Shown here: piece by piece, positions 7,007-16,507 of the stretch | Position numbering within the stretch: the stretch's first letter is position 1 | How the letters are laid out: the number at the start of each line of letters is the position of its first letter | The notes under the pieces: generated by a model | Databases searched by the model: none | The model's input: only the letters and a program-made list of their open reading frames with translations | What the model was told of the DNA's origin: nothing | Translations under genes and position numbers: made by a program | Source of the DNA: JABMMZ01 sp040403495 | GTDB taxonomy: Bacteria; Bacteroidota; Bacteroidia; NS11-12g; UBA955 | DNA length: 64,000 nt | Assembly: GCA_040403495.1 (NCBI GenBank) | Contig: JBBAKM010000004.1 | Coordinates: 136,790-200,789 of the forward strand | Direction: 5' to 3'

Positions 7007-8842
7007 ATGGCAGGACCACGACAAGACCGAGATATACCCAAAGTAAAGATTAGTAAAGAGTCTATCAAAGAGATTCTTTTTGTCTTTAAATATTTAAAAC
7101 CATACAATAGTTACTTTATTGGAGGTCTTATTTTTATTTCACTAAGTGCTATTAGTACATTGGCTTTCCCTTTTTTAATGGGAAAAATGATTGATTCAGT
7201 TTCTAATAAAAACATTTCAAGTTCTATAACCCAAATCAATCAGTTAGGGATAATGGACCACCTTAAGTCAGATAATTGGTCGCTCAACATGGTTTTGTCG
7301 CTTATTTTTATTCAACTAAGTGTGCAAACTATCTTCTCTTTTATGAGGGTTTACTTGCTTACCAAAGCGGGAACAAATGCAACGGCCGATATAAGAAGAA
7401 ATTTATATGCACAACTCATTTCTTTGCCTATGTCTTTTTACAGTAGTAGAAGGGTGGGCGATTTAAGTAGTCGAATCTCTGCCGATACAGGACAAATTCA
7501 GGACACGGTTTCTTTTGTGTTTGCTGAGTTTCTGCGTGGTTTGTTAACCTTAATTTTTGGTCTTACGTTTATCTTTTCTATTTCTTGGCAATTGGCATTA
7601 ATCATGTTGTCTGTGGTTCCATTTATTGCCATCAGTGCTGTTGTTTTTGGTGCTAAAATCAGAAAGATGAGTAAAATGGAAACAGATATGTTGGCAGACA
7701 GTGGAACAATGGTTCAAGAAACCTTGCAAGGAATAGGTGTTGTGAAAGCCTTTACTGCCGAAAAAATTGAAGTCGGGCGTTACCAAAACATTATGAGTAA
7801 ACTGGTTGAGTTTGCCATTAAAAGTGGAACCTACCGTGGTGTTTTTGTTTCTTTTATCATTTTTAGTGTTTTTGGGGCCATCAGTTTTGTGGTTTGGTAC
7901 GGTGCCGGAATGGTTATTGAAGGACAATTACAAGTTGGTCAACTAATGAGTTTTGTTATTTATAGCGTTTTTGTAGGTGGAACCTTAGGTGGTTTTGCCG
8001 ATATGTTCGGACAATTACAAAAAACAATTGGTGCAACTCAAAGGGTTAGAGAATTAATGGTCATGACAGGTGAATCAAACCAACTCTCTACTGACAAAGT
8101 TGTTATAGAAGGGGATATTGCCTTTAATAATGTCGATTTTTCTTATGCATCACGAAGCGAAGTGCAAGTGTTAAATGGAATTAACTTTAAGGTCAAACAA
8201 GGACAACAGGTGGCACTAGTTGGTGGAAGTGGAGGTGGAAAAAGTACTATTGTATCCTTATTAATGCGTTTTTACGACGTTAATAAAGGTGAAATATTAA
8301 TTGATGGCAAACCAATAGAAAGTTATTTATTGGCCGATTTAAGAAGGCATATTGCTTATGTTCCTCAAGATGTTATGCTTTTTGGAGGTACCATTTATGA
8401 AAATATTTTGTACGGAAATCCCAATGCTAGTAAAGATGAAGTAATAGAAGCTGCCCAAAAAGCAAATGCATTAGAATTTATTCAGTCTTTCCCCGACCAG
8501 TTTGAGACCAAGGTTGGTGAAAGAGGCATTCAATTGTCGGGTGGACAGAAACAACGAATAGCCATTGCACGGGCAGTTATCAAAAATCCATCTATCCTAA
8601 TATTGGATGAAGCAACTAGTGCTTTGGACAGTGAAAGTGAAAAATTAGTTCAATCTGCTTTGGATAATTTAATGAAAGACAGAACAAGTATTGTAATTGC
8701 TCATAGATTAAGCACTATTAGAAATGCCGATTTAATCGTTGTGCTTGACAAGGGTTCCATCGTTGAGTCGGGTCGACACGAGGAACTTATACAAAAAGAA
8801 AATGGGTATTACCGCAATTTAAATGCGCTGCAACTCAATTAA
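7007..8842 (+). CDS. ABC exporter, fused permease and ATPase (MsbA-like)
   Basis: A 611-residue half-transporter: six transmembrane helices in about residues 35-335, then a nucleotide-binding domain. Walker A is GGSGGGKST (406-414), the signature LSGGQ (510-514), Walker B LILDEATSALD (531-541), and the switch histidine lies in IVIAHRLST. Such homodimers export lipids, lipid-linked precursors or drugs across the inner membrane; MsbA-type lipid A flipping is possible but not proven. A TACTTTTG at 6979-6986 may be the -7 element, placing the start close to the ATG. It stands alone after the repeat region and converges with the barrel gene, only 2 bases apart. Confidence 0.9.
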   Translation: MAGPRQDRDIPKVKISKESIKEILFVFKYLKPYNSYFIGGLIFISLSAISTLAFPFLMGKMIDSVSNKNISSSITQINQLGIMDHLKSDNWSLNMVLSLIFIQLSVQTIFSFMRVYLLTKAGTNATADIRRNLYAQLISLPMSFYSSRRVGDLSSRISADTGQIQDTVSFVFAEFLRGLLTLIFGLTFIFSISWQLALIMLSVVPFIAISAVVFGAKIRKMSKMETDMLADSGTMVQETLQGIGVVKAFTAEKIEVGRYQNIMSKLVEFAIKSGTYRGVFVSFIIFSVFGAISFVVWYGAGMVIEGQLQVGQLMSFVIYSVFVGGTLGGFADMFGQLQKTIGATQRVRELMVMTGESNQLSTDKVVIEGDIAFNNVDFSYASRSEVQVLNGINFKVKQGQQVALVGGSGGGKSTIVSLLMRFYDVNKGEILIDGKPIESYLLADLRRHIAYVPQDVMLFGGTIYENILYGNPNASKDEVIEAAQKANALEFIQSFPDQFETKVGERGIQLSGGQKQRIAIARAVIKNPSILILDEATSALDSESEKLVQSALDNLMKDRTSIVIAHRLSTIRNADLIVVLDKGSIVESGRHEELIQKENGYYRNLNALQLN

Positions 8843-8844
8843 AT

Positions 8845-9579
8845 TTAAAACATCAAACTCAATTCAATACTGAAGTTTCTGTTTTGATGAGTGCCGTCTT
8901 TAAAACGAGGGTAAATTTTAGAATAATTGTAATTTTCGTTATCAGGGTCAGGTTTGTCAACTCTTTCTTTAAAGATTGAAGTATAGTTGTTTATCAATCC
9001 AGGTTTAACTGTAAGTTGGAATGCCATGCCATTCGGAATGTTTTTTCTCACTCCTAGCACAGGTGCTACATCTATTCTACTAAACGGTAAATCATTTTTG
9101 TAGCTTCCAAATCTTCCAAAACTTTCATTGATATTGCTACGGAATAAGTAACTAAACTGAGCACCTGTTAATAAATACAAGCCATTTTTGTTTTTTTGTG
9201 TTATCTTATATGAATACATAACCGGTAATTCAATATATGAAAGCGAAATTGCACTGTAAGTTGACGTTGAGGTGTCTGTTATTTTTTTAAACTTACTGCC
9301 TTTTATAGTGAAATTAAGTTCCCATTGCAGTTGTTTGGTTTTCTTTTTGTTTAGGTCGATTATGTTGTAAACGCCTACCCCAAAACCATATTTGGGAATG
9401 GTATTGTCGAATGCATCGCCTCTGAACGTGTGCGCACCCAAAGTGAATTTAATACCCAATTTGGTTTTAGTTTTTTCTTCTGTGTCTATATTTTGTTGTT
9501 GAAGCGGTGCTTCAATTTCCTCTTGAGCAAAGAGTGCTGAAAAGCTCATTAGTAATAAAGATAAGACAAGTTGTTTCAT
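8845..9579 (-). CDS. Outer-membrane beta-barrel protein
   Basis: A 244-residue protein with a clear signal peptide (MKQLVLSLLLMSFSALFAQ) and alternating hydrophobic/polar strands ending in FSIELSLMF, the aromatic-terminated last strand typical of outer-membrane barrels. This resembles the PorT/OmpW-like small barrels common in Bacteroidota, but no specific family is recognised. Its ATG overlaps the end of hscA by four bases, so the two are probably cotranscribed, although no functional link is obvious. Confidence 0.7.
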   Translation of the reverse strand: MKQLVLSLLLMSFSALFAQEEIEAPLQQQNIDTEEKTKTKLGIKFTLGAHTFRGDAFDNTIPKYGFGVGVYNIIDLNKKKTKQLQWELNFTIKGSKFKKITDTSTSTYSAISLSYIELPVMYSYKITQKNKNGLYLLTGAQFSYLFRSNINESFGRFGSYKNDLPFSRIDVAPVLGVRKNIPNGMAFQLTVKPGLINNYTSIFKERVDKPDPDNENYNYSKIYPRFKDGTHQNRNFSIELSLMF

Positions 9580-11444
9580 TCTATTTTTTTCCCTTTTAAA
9601 GCATTCCCAATTGCATTGTCCATTAATCTTTCAGCAAATGGTCGTGTTAAGTTATTCAAACGTTCAATTTCTAATTTTATTGCCTCCTCATCCTGATGTT
9701 GTATAGCTTCCTGAAGTTTTTTAATCTGTGAAATAGTTGCAACAGCCTCAGACACTTCAACAACTTCGCGGTTGGAATATATCAGTTTATTGCATTGGTA
9801 TATCAGTTGTTCTGCCTCCGATTGGGTTTCTATTAATTGCCTTTTTTTGATGTCACTCTCTGCATTTTTTAAAGCAGACAAAAGCATGTTTTCAACTTCT
9901 GTGTCGGTGAGTCCATACTGTGGTTTAATGTCTATCTGTTGTTTTACCCCTGAACGTAATTCCGTAGCCTCCACTTTTAATATACCATCAGCATCAATGA
10001 AAAATTGAATGTCAATTTTAGGTAATCCTGCTGGCATTGCAGGAATATTTTTCAAAATAAATTCTCCTAGTTTTCTGTTGTCCTCTACTAAGTCACGCTC
10101 ACCTTGATACACAGACACTTTCAATTGACTTTGTCCATCCACAGAAGTGGTGTATTGACGGCCAGCCTTGCTTGGGATTTTTGAATTTCTAGGAATGATT
10201 GTATCCATTAATCCACCAATGGTTTCTATACCCAAACTCAAGGGTGTAACATCCAATAAAAAAACGTCTTTTCTGTTTCCTGCCAATATATCGGCTTCAA
10301 TAGCAGCACCTAGTGCAACTACCTCGTCTGGATGAATTTGATTGTTGATTTTTGAGAAAGTAAACAACTTCGCAACCTCACTAAGTACAAATGGGGTTCG
10401 TGTGCTACCCCCAACCATCACAACCTCATGTATTTCGCTCAACTGAATATTGGCATCTTTAATGGCTTGTTCACAAGCTTTTAAGGTCTGTTTTAATATC
10501 GGTTGAATAATATTGTTAAACGTTGAAAGGTCTATCGAAAATGTATAGGGTTTCTGATTAATTTCAATTGTTTCGGAAAATACAGGATTTGAACTTAAAT
10601 GCTTTTTTGCTTTTTCTGCCAACAATCTGAGCGTTTGATACAAGTTTTTGTCTTCTTCTATCACTATACTTTCTAATTGATGGTGGTTGAGCCAGTGAAT
10701 TAATAAAGCTCTGTCAAAATCATCTCCACCTATGTGTGTATCCCCATTGGTTGACAATACCTCGAATACACCATTTTCAATATTTAACAAGGTAATATCA
10801 AATGTGCCACCCCCTAAATCATAAACGGCTACTGTTTTAGACTCTTCGCGGTTCAAACCTATGCCATAAGCCAAACTTGCAGCGGTGGGTTCATTGATGA
10901 TTCGCAATACATCCAAACCAGCTAATTTTCCAGCATCTCTTGTTGCTTGTCTTTGACTGTCATTGAAATAAGCCGGAACTGTAATGACTGCTTTACTGAT
11001 TTTTTCATCCAATAGTCTCTCTGCACGTTCTTTTAAATGACTTAAAATGAATGACGAAATCTCAATTGGATTGTAATGTTTGTCATTGATAGAAATGTTT
11101 ACTAAGTGATTAATAGGGTCTTCGTGAAGTTGATATCCCAATTGGTTCTTTTCGGGTAACACATCTTGGTATGACTTTCCTAAAAGACGCTTTACAGAGT
11201 AAACGGTATTTTGTGGTTCAGTAGTTAAATAAGGTTTCGCTTTTTCTCCTACCGTAATCTGATTAGGTAGAATGTGAACTATAGAAGGAACAATGCTTGA
11301 TGATTGATCGCTCATACAGTAGGGTTGGCGGTTGTCAGGATTTACAAAGGCAACTAAGCTATTAGTTGTGCCTAAGTCAATGCCTATAACTGTTTCAGAC
11401 TTCTTAACAGTGCCATCTTTGATATTGATTTTTATTTTTGCCAA
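9576..11444 (-). CDS. hscA: Hsp70-family Fe-S cluster chaperone HscA
   Basis: A 622-residue Hsp70. The actin-like ATPase domain has VIGIDLGTTNSLVAF (about residues 19-33), VYDLGGGTFDITLL and VMVGGSTRTPFV; the substrate domain follows from about residue 390. At 622 residues it is near HscA length, it lacks the long DnaK-type C-terminal lid tail, and the N-terminus KSETVIGIDLGTTNS fits HscA. HscA with HscB transfers Fe-S clusters from IscU. hscB, iscU and fdx are not beside it, so DnaK-paralogue status cannot be excluded, but HscA is the better fit. Confidence 0.82.
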   Translation of the reverse strand: MAKIKINIKDGTVKKSETVIGIDLGTTNSLVAFVNPDNRQPYCMSDQSSSIVPSIVHILPNQITVGEKAKPYLTTEPQNTVYSVKRLLGKSYQDVLPEKNQLGYQLHEDPINHLVNISINDKHYNPIEISSFILSHLKERAERLLDEKISKAVITVPAYFNDSQRQATRDAGKLAGLDVLRIINEPTAASLAYGIGLNREESKTVAVYDLGGGTFDITLLNIENGVFEVLSTNGDTHIGGDDFDRALLIHWLNHHQLESIVIEEDKNLYQTLRLLAEKAKKHLSSNPVFSETIEINQKPYTFSIDLSTFNNIIQPILKQTLKACEQAIKDANIQLSEIHEVVMVGGSTRTPFVLSEVAKLFTFSKINNQIHPDEVVALGAAIEADILAGNRKDVFLLDVTPLSLGIETIGGLMDTIIPRNSKIPSKAGRQYTTSVDGQSQLKVSVYQGERDLVEDNRKLGEFILKNIPAMPAGLPKIDIQFFIDADGILKVEATELRSGVKQQIDIKPQYGLTDTEVENMLLSALKNAESDIKKRQLIETQSEAEQLIYQCNKLIYSNREVVEVSEAVATISQIKKLQEAIQHQDEEAIKLEIERLNNLTRPFAERLMDNAIGNALKGKKIE

Positions 11445-11553
11445 TGCTGTGCAAATTTAAGCTTTTATGAAAATTATTTTTACTTAATCTTTAACAATCC
11501 ATTTTTTAATTAGTTGATGCAACGTTTTTGAATTATGTTTGTCTTAATATCAG

Positions 11554-14500
11554 ATGTCTAAAAAAGTACTTTTATTGCTTGCATTCTTCTCTGTATTCAT
11601 AACAAGTGATGCTAGTTATTTTGTTGGCGGAAGTATTCAATACAAACCTTTGGGTGGTTTGGTGTATCAAATTGAACTTAAGTTAGTCAGAGATTGTCGC
11701 TCTATTGGAATGCAATCTAACCAAACCATTACGGTTTACAATGATTCATTTTCAATCAATAGAACAGTTAAAAGGGATAGAATAGAAGTTTTTAAGGAAG
11801 ATACTTGCAAGTCAGGTTGTAGTAATTTGAATCAACCTTCTGGTATGGGATTCGAAAATCAATACTTTTTAGATACTATCGATTTCTCACAAAGTCCTTA
11901 TAACCGTTTTGGAACTTCCAATTATCCTTTGGTCTATTTTGGATTTTCTCAATGTTGTAGAAATAATGCCAGTATTTTGACCTATAGTGGGGGTAATTTT
12001 TTTGTTAATTCCATGCTTAATTTGAGTTTTTTGAAGTCGCAAATTGAAACAATAACCTCTACTAATCCATACAAGAATTTCCCTGTCTATCTTAATTTAG
12101 TAAATACTTTTAATTATTCTTTGGCAACAAAAAAGCCATCGAATGTTGATTCAATATCCTATGAGTTGGACAGACCAATGACAGCTAGTAATAGTTATGC
12201 TATTTATACAGGTTCATACCCATTGAGTGTGTATTGTGTAAAACCCAATGTTACTTCTTGTAATCCTAATCCAAATTTAAGTTTAGCGGTTGGTTTTTAT
12301 TTCGATGAAAGTACAGGAAACTTAATTTTTACACCAACTTATGGGGGGGAATTGGGTGCCTTTGTTTTCAAAACTAACTATTACAAAAAAGTAAATAATC
12401 AAATGGTATTGGTAGGGTTTGATAAATCTGATATAACATATATGATAATCATTAACACTGCTAACAATATGCCGTATTGCAAGAATAACAAAGATATAGT
12501 GTTAAAAGCACGTGATACGTTTTGTCAAGAGTTTAAAATAGAAGATACCAAGACGAGTACTCAATCAAGCAACGATTCTAATTACATTCAAATTCATTCT
12601 TATCCTAAAATTGGAACTTTGTCTTTGTTGGATTCCAATGCTCGTCTCAAAACATTGAGATATTGCTGGCGAGCTACCGACCAAGATTATTTTGACAAAA
12701 AAACAGATGGATTTGTTTTTTCGGCCATTGAGAAAAGATGTGATTTGTTTTCGAATCCAACTATTACAAAGTCTGTAAAAGTATCCGTTACTGCTCCTGA
12801 TTCTGTCTTTTTGCTTAAAGTAAATACTTTTTTTGACCGCAATAAAAACGGAGTTAAAGACATTGATGAAAAGTGGATACAAACGGATTTTTTTGTAAAA
12901 AATAGCAATGATTTTAATCTATATAAAACCAATACAGATGGTCGTTTAAAACTTTCCTTTTTTAAAGGTAATTATACCATTGGAATACCTCAGGCAGGGT
13001 TGTATTATCCAACAAATTCTGATTTTGCATTTTATGGTGATTTTGATTCTGTTGTCAATGTTGAACTAGGGGTGTATTATAGAACTGGCGTAACCGCAAG
13101 ATTGTTTGATGATGCCAATTTAAATTGTACGTATGATGTTGGTGAAAAATGGTTGGACAATGTTGCTTTTAATGACTCTATTACTAAAAATGTATTTTTG
13201 ACAAACAACAGTGGTCAGTTGACTTTTTTGATGGATTCAGGTTCCTTTAATCTCAAACCAAGAGATGACTATTATTTGTACAAATGTCAAATTCCAGTTG
13301 GTCAATTAATAAAGGATTCAATAATCGATTTGGGTAATATTCCTGTTGTAAAAAACAATGATTTCAATGATTTAAGGGTTCATATCAGATCGAAAAATTA
13401 TCAAAAAAACAATTCAAAAGCAATTCACGATATCGTAATTGTAAACAGGGGAACTAAGTCATACACTAATCTGAATGTTAGGTTAACCCATGATTTTAAA
13501 TTTTACAATTTTAGTTCTACTACAGCCCATACTGTACAAAATGGTTTCATTGATTTTACTCTTCCAGTAATAAATGCCAATGAATTTAGAGTGATAGAAT
13601 TTAGTCATTTTTTGATGAAAGACACTGTGTATAAAGACGGAACTGTTTGTTTTAAAGCAGAAATACAGTCTTTTGATGATGATTTCAATAACAATACTTA
13701 TAGTTTGTGTGAAAAGATTTATGATAGTGGCGTTTTCCCAACCGAAAAGACCATTTTAAGCAATCCTGTAATTACCCAATTGAATACTAAAGTTACTTAT
13801 AAAATTCAGTTCAATAGTTTTGTAAATGGTGATAAGATCGTTTTGTTAACAGACACTTTGGATAAAGATGTGTTTGATATGAACTCGTTTCAACTCATTG
13901 AAAATCCACAACATTTACAAATACAATTAATCGACAATGTTATACATGCTCAATTTAGAAGTGCTTCATTAAGTAGTCAAAGTTTATTGGGTTTTGTGTT
14001 TAGTGTCAATGTAAAAAAAGAGATTAAAGATGTTTTTAAAATAACTAACCAAGCCCAAGCATTAGTCAATAATCACAAACAAATTTTAACGAATCTCAAA
14101 GAAACTCAATCACACTCAGTTATCAAAGTGACAGGATTTAACAAGTCTACTATTTGTAAATCCGAACCTATTGATTTGATTTTTGATAGAACTTATTTGC
14201 CCGATGTAAATAATCGTTATAAGTTTTATTTAAGCGACTCAAATGGGGATTTTGACAATGAAACATTATTGTTAGACACTGCTTTGTCTTATATTTACAA
14301 AACCATTCGACTTTCATTGCCTTCACAATACAACAACGGCAAATTCAGAATTAGAATGGAAGGAACTAATCCGAAGGTGTCGAGTTTTGAGTCTGAAAAT
14401 ACAAGCGAATTAACCGTAAATCCTCTTCCTAATGTTCAGTTGAGTAGTTCATTTAAGAATGGCAATGTTTGTCAGAATGATTCGGTAAAATTAGTAGCAG

Positions 14501-15372
14501 ACAATGGTTTTGTAAATTATCAGTTTTACCAAGATCAAGCGCAATTAAGTGGTATAGTAACCAATAATCAATGGCGTTTTCTGCCATACAGAAGTGGACA
14601 ATTAAAGGTGTTTGTAACCGATTCAAATGCTTGTCAAAATTGGTCAAATGCGATTAGTCTGAATTGGATAAATAATCCTGACTTAAAAGTAATTGTAAAT
14701 CCCGAAAATGTGTGTCTTGGTCAAGCTGTTTCACTCGATTTGAATGGTGCTTATAAATATTTCATTAATTACAATACACAATCTGATTCAACAATTCTCT
14801 CATTTTATCAAATCAACGGATTGAGCGATACAACTGTGATTTATGTAAAAGGAGTAGATTCATTAGGTTGTTTCTCTGAAGTTACGTTGCCAGTTATTAT
14901 TCATCCGTTGCCAGCCAAACCAATTATAAACGGCATAGGGAAAGTGCTTTATTCAAGTTATATAAGCAATAATCAATGGTATCTTGAAGATACTAAAATT
15001 GAGGGAGCCACACAATCTTCGTATAATCCAACCCAAGAGGGTTTTTATTATGTGGTTCATCAAGATATAAATGGTTGTGAATCTAAGTCAGACGGTTTTT
15101 TGTTTCAGTTTGTTAATCTTAATAGCATTAGTTCAGACAAGCAACTGCAATTATATCCAAATCCAGCCACCAATGAAGTAGTTTTGAAGCATCCTTACAA
15201 TGGAGAAGTTAAAATTGAAATTATTGATTTTAATGGCAAATTAGTTAGAGAACAGTTGTCAAATCAAGCAATGGTAAAGCTCGATCTCAGTGATTTAAAT
15301 TCGGGCAATTATTTGGTGAAATGCACAAGCAGTAAAGGGATAGAATGGATAAAGTTGTCTGTTGTTAAGTAG
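11554..15372 (+). CDS. Large secreted surface protein with T9SS type A sorting domain
   Basis: A 1272-residue protein. The signal peptide (about residues 1-20) is followed by an N-terminal domain beginning SYFVGGSIQYKPLGG...LKLVRDCRS, a pattern seen at the start of many giant Bacteroidota surface proteins. Two SdrD-B-like segments (KVNTFFDRNKNGVKDIDEKW near 425 and ARLFDDANLNCTYDVGEKW near 520) are followed by Ig-like regions with Cys pairs. The last ~80 residues (LQLYPNPATNEVVL ... LDLSDLNSGNYLVK) are a type A T9SS C-terminal domain, directing export across the outer membrane. Likely an adhesin or matrix protein. It is divergent from hscA and followed by repeats. Confidence 0.85.
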   Translation: MSKKVLLLLAFFSVFITSDASYFVGGSIQYKPLGGLVYQIELKLVRDCRSIGMQSNQTITVYNDSFSINRTVKRDRIEVFKEDTCKSGCSNLNQPSGMGFENQYFLDTIDFSQSPYNRFGTSNYPLVYFGFSQCCRNNASILTYSGGNFFVNSMLNLSFLKSQIETITSTNPYKNFPVYLNLVNTFNYSLATKKPSNVDSISYELDRPMTASNSYAIYTGSYPLSVYCVKPNVTSCNPNPNLSLAVGFYFDESTGNLIFTPTYGGELGAFVFKTNYYKKVNNQMVLVGFDKSDITYMIIINTANNMPYCKNNKDIVLKARDTFCQEFKIEDTKTSTQSSNDSNYIQIHSYPKIGTLSLLDSNARLKTLRYCWRATDQDYFDKKTDGFVFSAIEKRCDLFSNPTITKSVKVSVTAPDSVFLLKVNTFFDRNKNGVKDIDEKWIQTDFFVKNSNDFNLYKTNTDGRLKLSFFKGNYTIGIPQAGLYYPTNSDFAFYGDFDSVVNVELGVYYRTGVTARLFDDANLNCTYDVGEKWLDNVAFNDSITKNVFLTNNSGQLTFLMDSGSFNLKPRDDYYLYKCQIPVGQLIKDSIIDLGNIPVVKNNDFNDLRVHIRSKNYQKNNSKAIHDIVIVNRGTKSYTNLNVRLTHDFKFYNFSSTTAHTVQNGFIDFTLPVINANEFRVIEFSHFLMKDTVYKDGTVCFKAEIQSFDDDFNNNTYSLCEKIYDSGVFPTEKTILSNPVITQLNTKVTYKIQFNSFVNGDKIVLLTDTLDKDVFDMNSFQLIENPQHLQIQLIDNVIHAQFRSASLSSQSLLGFVFSVNVKKEIKDVFKITNQAQALVNNHKQILTNLKETQSHSVIKVTGFNKSTICKSEPIDLIFDRTYLPDVNNRYKFYLSDSNGDFDNETLLLDTALSYIYKTIRLSLPSQYNNGKFRIRMEGTNPKVSSFESENTSELTVNPLPNVQLSSSFKNGNVCQNDSVKLVADNGFVNYQFYQDQAQLSGIVTNNQWRFLPYRSGQLKVFVTDSNACQNWSNAISLNWINNPDLKVIVNPENVCLGQAVSLDLNGAYKYFINYNTQSDSTILSFYQINGLSDTTVIYVKGVDSLGCFSEVTLPVIIHPLPAKPIINGIGKVLYSSYISNNQWYLEDTKIEGATQSSYNPTQEGFYYVVHQDINGCESKSDGFLFQFVNLNSISSDKQLQLYPNPATNEVVLKHPYNGEVKIEIIDFNGKLVREQLSNQAMVKLDLSDLNSGNYLVKCTSSKGIEWIKLSVVK

Positions 15373-15660
15373 TTTGTTTTAATCGTTTATGTGTTTAGTT
15401 GTTTATGCGTTTAGTTGTTTCACGCCGTACAGCGTGATTGTTGTATTTCCCTTTTGTCATCCACTAGGCTGAGCCTAGCTAAGTGAGTGATTTTATGTTG
15501 AATAGTACCGAAGGGTGTCAAAAGGGTGATAGTTGAATTATTTCCCGCCATGCATCGCGATTATTGAAATTTTGTCACCCACTTGAGCCTTGCTAAGTGA
15601 GTGAGTTTACCCTGAGAGTAGCCGAAGGGAAGTAAAGGGGGTTTTGTTTATTTGCTTGGT
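15373..15660. repeat. GTTTA-type tract and palindromic repeats downstream of the T9SS gene
   Basis: Begins with repeats of GTTTAGTTGTTTATGCG type, then hairpins: CACGC-CGTACA-GCGTG (15421-15436), CTAGGCT-G-AGCCTAG (15464-15478) inside a GTCATCCA...AGTGAGTGA frame, a degenerate second copy near 15574-15602, and TACCCTGAG...CGAAGGG-like arms near 15611-15630. The CTAGGCT palindrome recurs at 21915-21929. No gene is supported here. Confidence 0.7.
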
Positions 15661-15724
15661 CTGAATTCGAACAATGGAAAAGGTATGCGCTACGCTGAAG
15701 TGACCAACTTATTCGAAATAATTA

Positions 15725-16014
15725 TCGGAGGGGAGTCCGCCGCGGCGGACCCGACCTTAGGGATATGAATTTGATATAAAAAAAAGACTTCACATTACTG
15801 CGAAGTCTTTTTTATTTGTATCGGAGGGGAGTCCGCCGCGGCGGACCTAGCCTTAGGGATATGAATTTAATAGTAACTGAGGAGAGTCCGCCGCGGCGGA
15901 CCCGACCTTAGGGTGTTAATATGAAATATACACTAAAAGCTCGAAATAATTTTCGAGTTTTTAGTATCGGAGGGGAGTCCGCCGCGGCGGACCTAGCCTT
16001 AGGGATATGAATTT
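15725..16014 (-). repeat. Array of four tRNA-Met-like 3'-half copies carrying a GC-rich palindrome
   Basis: Units at 15725-15772, 15821-15868, 15878-15925 and 15967-16014. Read on the minus strand each holds TTCATATCCCTAAGG-like anticodon-loop sequence (altered in the third unit) and a CTCCCCTCCG-like 3' end, matching the intact tRNA at 16058-16131. In every unit the T-arm is replaced by the 16-base perfect palindrome GTCCGCCGCGGCGGAC (15735-15750, 15831-15846, 15886-15901, 15977-15992). Terminator-like hairpins lie between units at 15781-15812 and 15934-15962; the first is nearly the same as the terminator of the intact tRNA, so tRNA end plus terminator seem to have been copied together. The 5' half of the tRNA is missing in all four. 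Confidence 0.8.
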
Positions 16015-16020
16015 GATATA

Positions 16021-16050
16021 AAAAAAAACTTCACATTTCTGTGAAGTCTT
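16021..16050 (-). terminator. Rho-independent terminator of the tRNA gene
   Basis: Stem CTTCACA (16029-16035) / TGTGAAG (16040-16046) extended by A/T pairs, ending in an eight-T run on the minus strand, starting about 8 bases after the tRNA 3' end. Confidence 0.8.
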
Positions 16051-16057
16051 TTTTAAG

Positions 16058-16131
16058 TAGCGGAGGGGAGAGTTGAACTCCCGGCCTTAGGGTTATGAAT
16101 CCTACGCTCTAACCACCTGAGCTACCCCGCC
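16058..16131 (-). tRNA. tRNA with CAU anticodon (elongator Met, or Ile2)
   Basis: A 74-base cloverleaf on the minus strand: acceptor GGCGGGG/CUCCGCU with two G-U pairs, D-arm GCUC/GAGC, anticodon loop UUCAUAA with CAU, five-base variable region, and T-arm GGGAG-UUCAACU-CUCCC. The discriminator base is A and no CCA is encoded. The top pair of the anticodon stem next to the loop is an A-C mismatch. CAU may be methionine or lysidine-modified isoleucine; acceptor features favour elongator Met over initiator. A terminator follows closely. Confidence 0.9.
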
Positions 16132-16151
16132 ATTTTATTTTAAGAACTGTT

Positions 16152-16201
16152 GAGAGTTGAACTCCTGTCCCAATCTCCGCCAACGGAGGATACCCCGCCA
16201 A
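16152..16201 (-). pseudogene. Second tRNA-like remnant with hairpin replacement
   Basis: On the minus strand this begins TGGCGGGGTA, as in the intact tRNA acceptor 5' side, and ends GGAGTTCAACTCTC, the T-arm, but the D-arm and anticodon arm are missing. In their place is a short insert with the hairpin CTCCG-CCAA-CGGAG (16175-16188). It cannot fold as a tRNA. It lies directly upstream of the real tRNA gene. Confidence 0.65.
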
Positions 16202-16507
16202 CATTTAAGGGGTTGCAAAATTAGTATTTGCTTTTTTATTTACAAAATTTTATTTTATTTATTTAATGGTTGGTGTGTTCCTCGGCTTTTTTTGAATGAT
16301 TGGGTAAGTTATAATGCTTTAAACAAACCCTAATAAGTGCGGATTAAGTGCAGGTTTTTTTTAAAATTTTATTATTGTAGGAGTGTTTCATAATTGGAAA
16401 TATATTTTTTTTGGAAGTAGGTCTGAAGTTTAGTGTCTCACTTAAGCATAAAAGTAAGTTATTAAGACTTTCTAAAGGAGGAAAAAGCTCAATTTAGTTG
16501 ATTTTTT

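Noticed and set aside
9576..11444. DnaK (main Hsp70)
   Set aside because: Length, N-terminus and missing C-terminal lid tail fit HscA better; not certain without phylogeny.
15725..16014. CRISPR array
   Set aside because: Repeat units are 48 bases with unequal 9-95-base spacing and recognisable tRNA homology; spacers contain terminator hairpins, and no cas genes are near.
15725..16014. attL/attR scars of integrative elements at the tRNA
   Set aside because: An attachment core would keep the tRNA sequence unaltered; here the T-arm is replaced in the same way in all four units. No integrase gene is seen.
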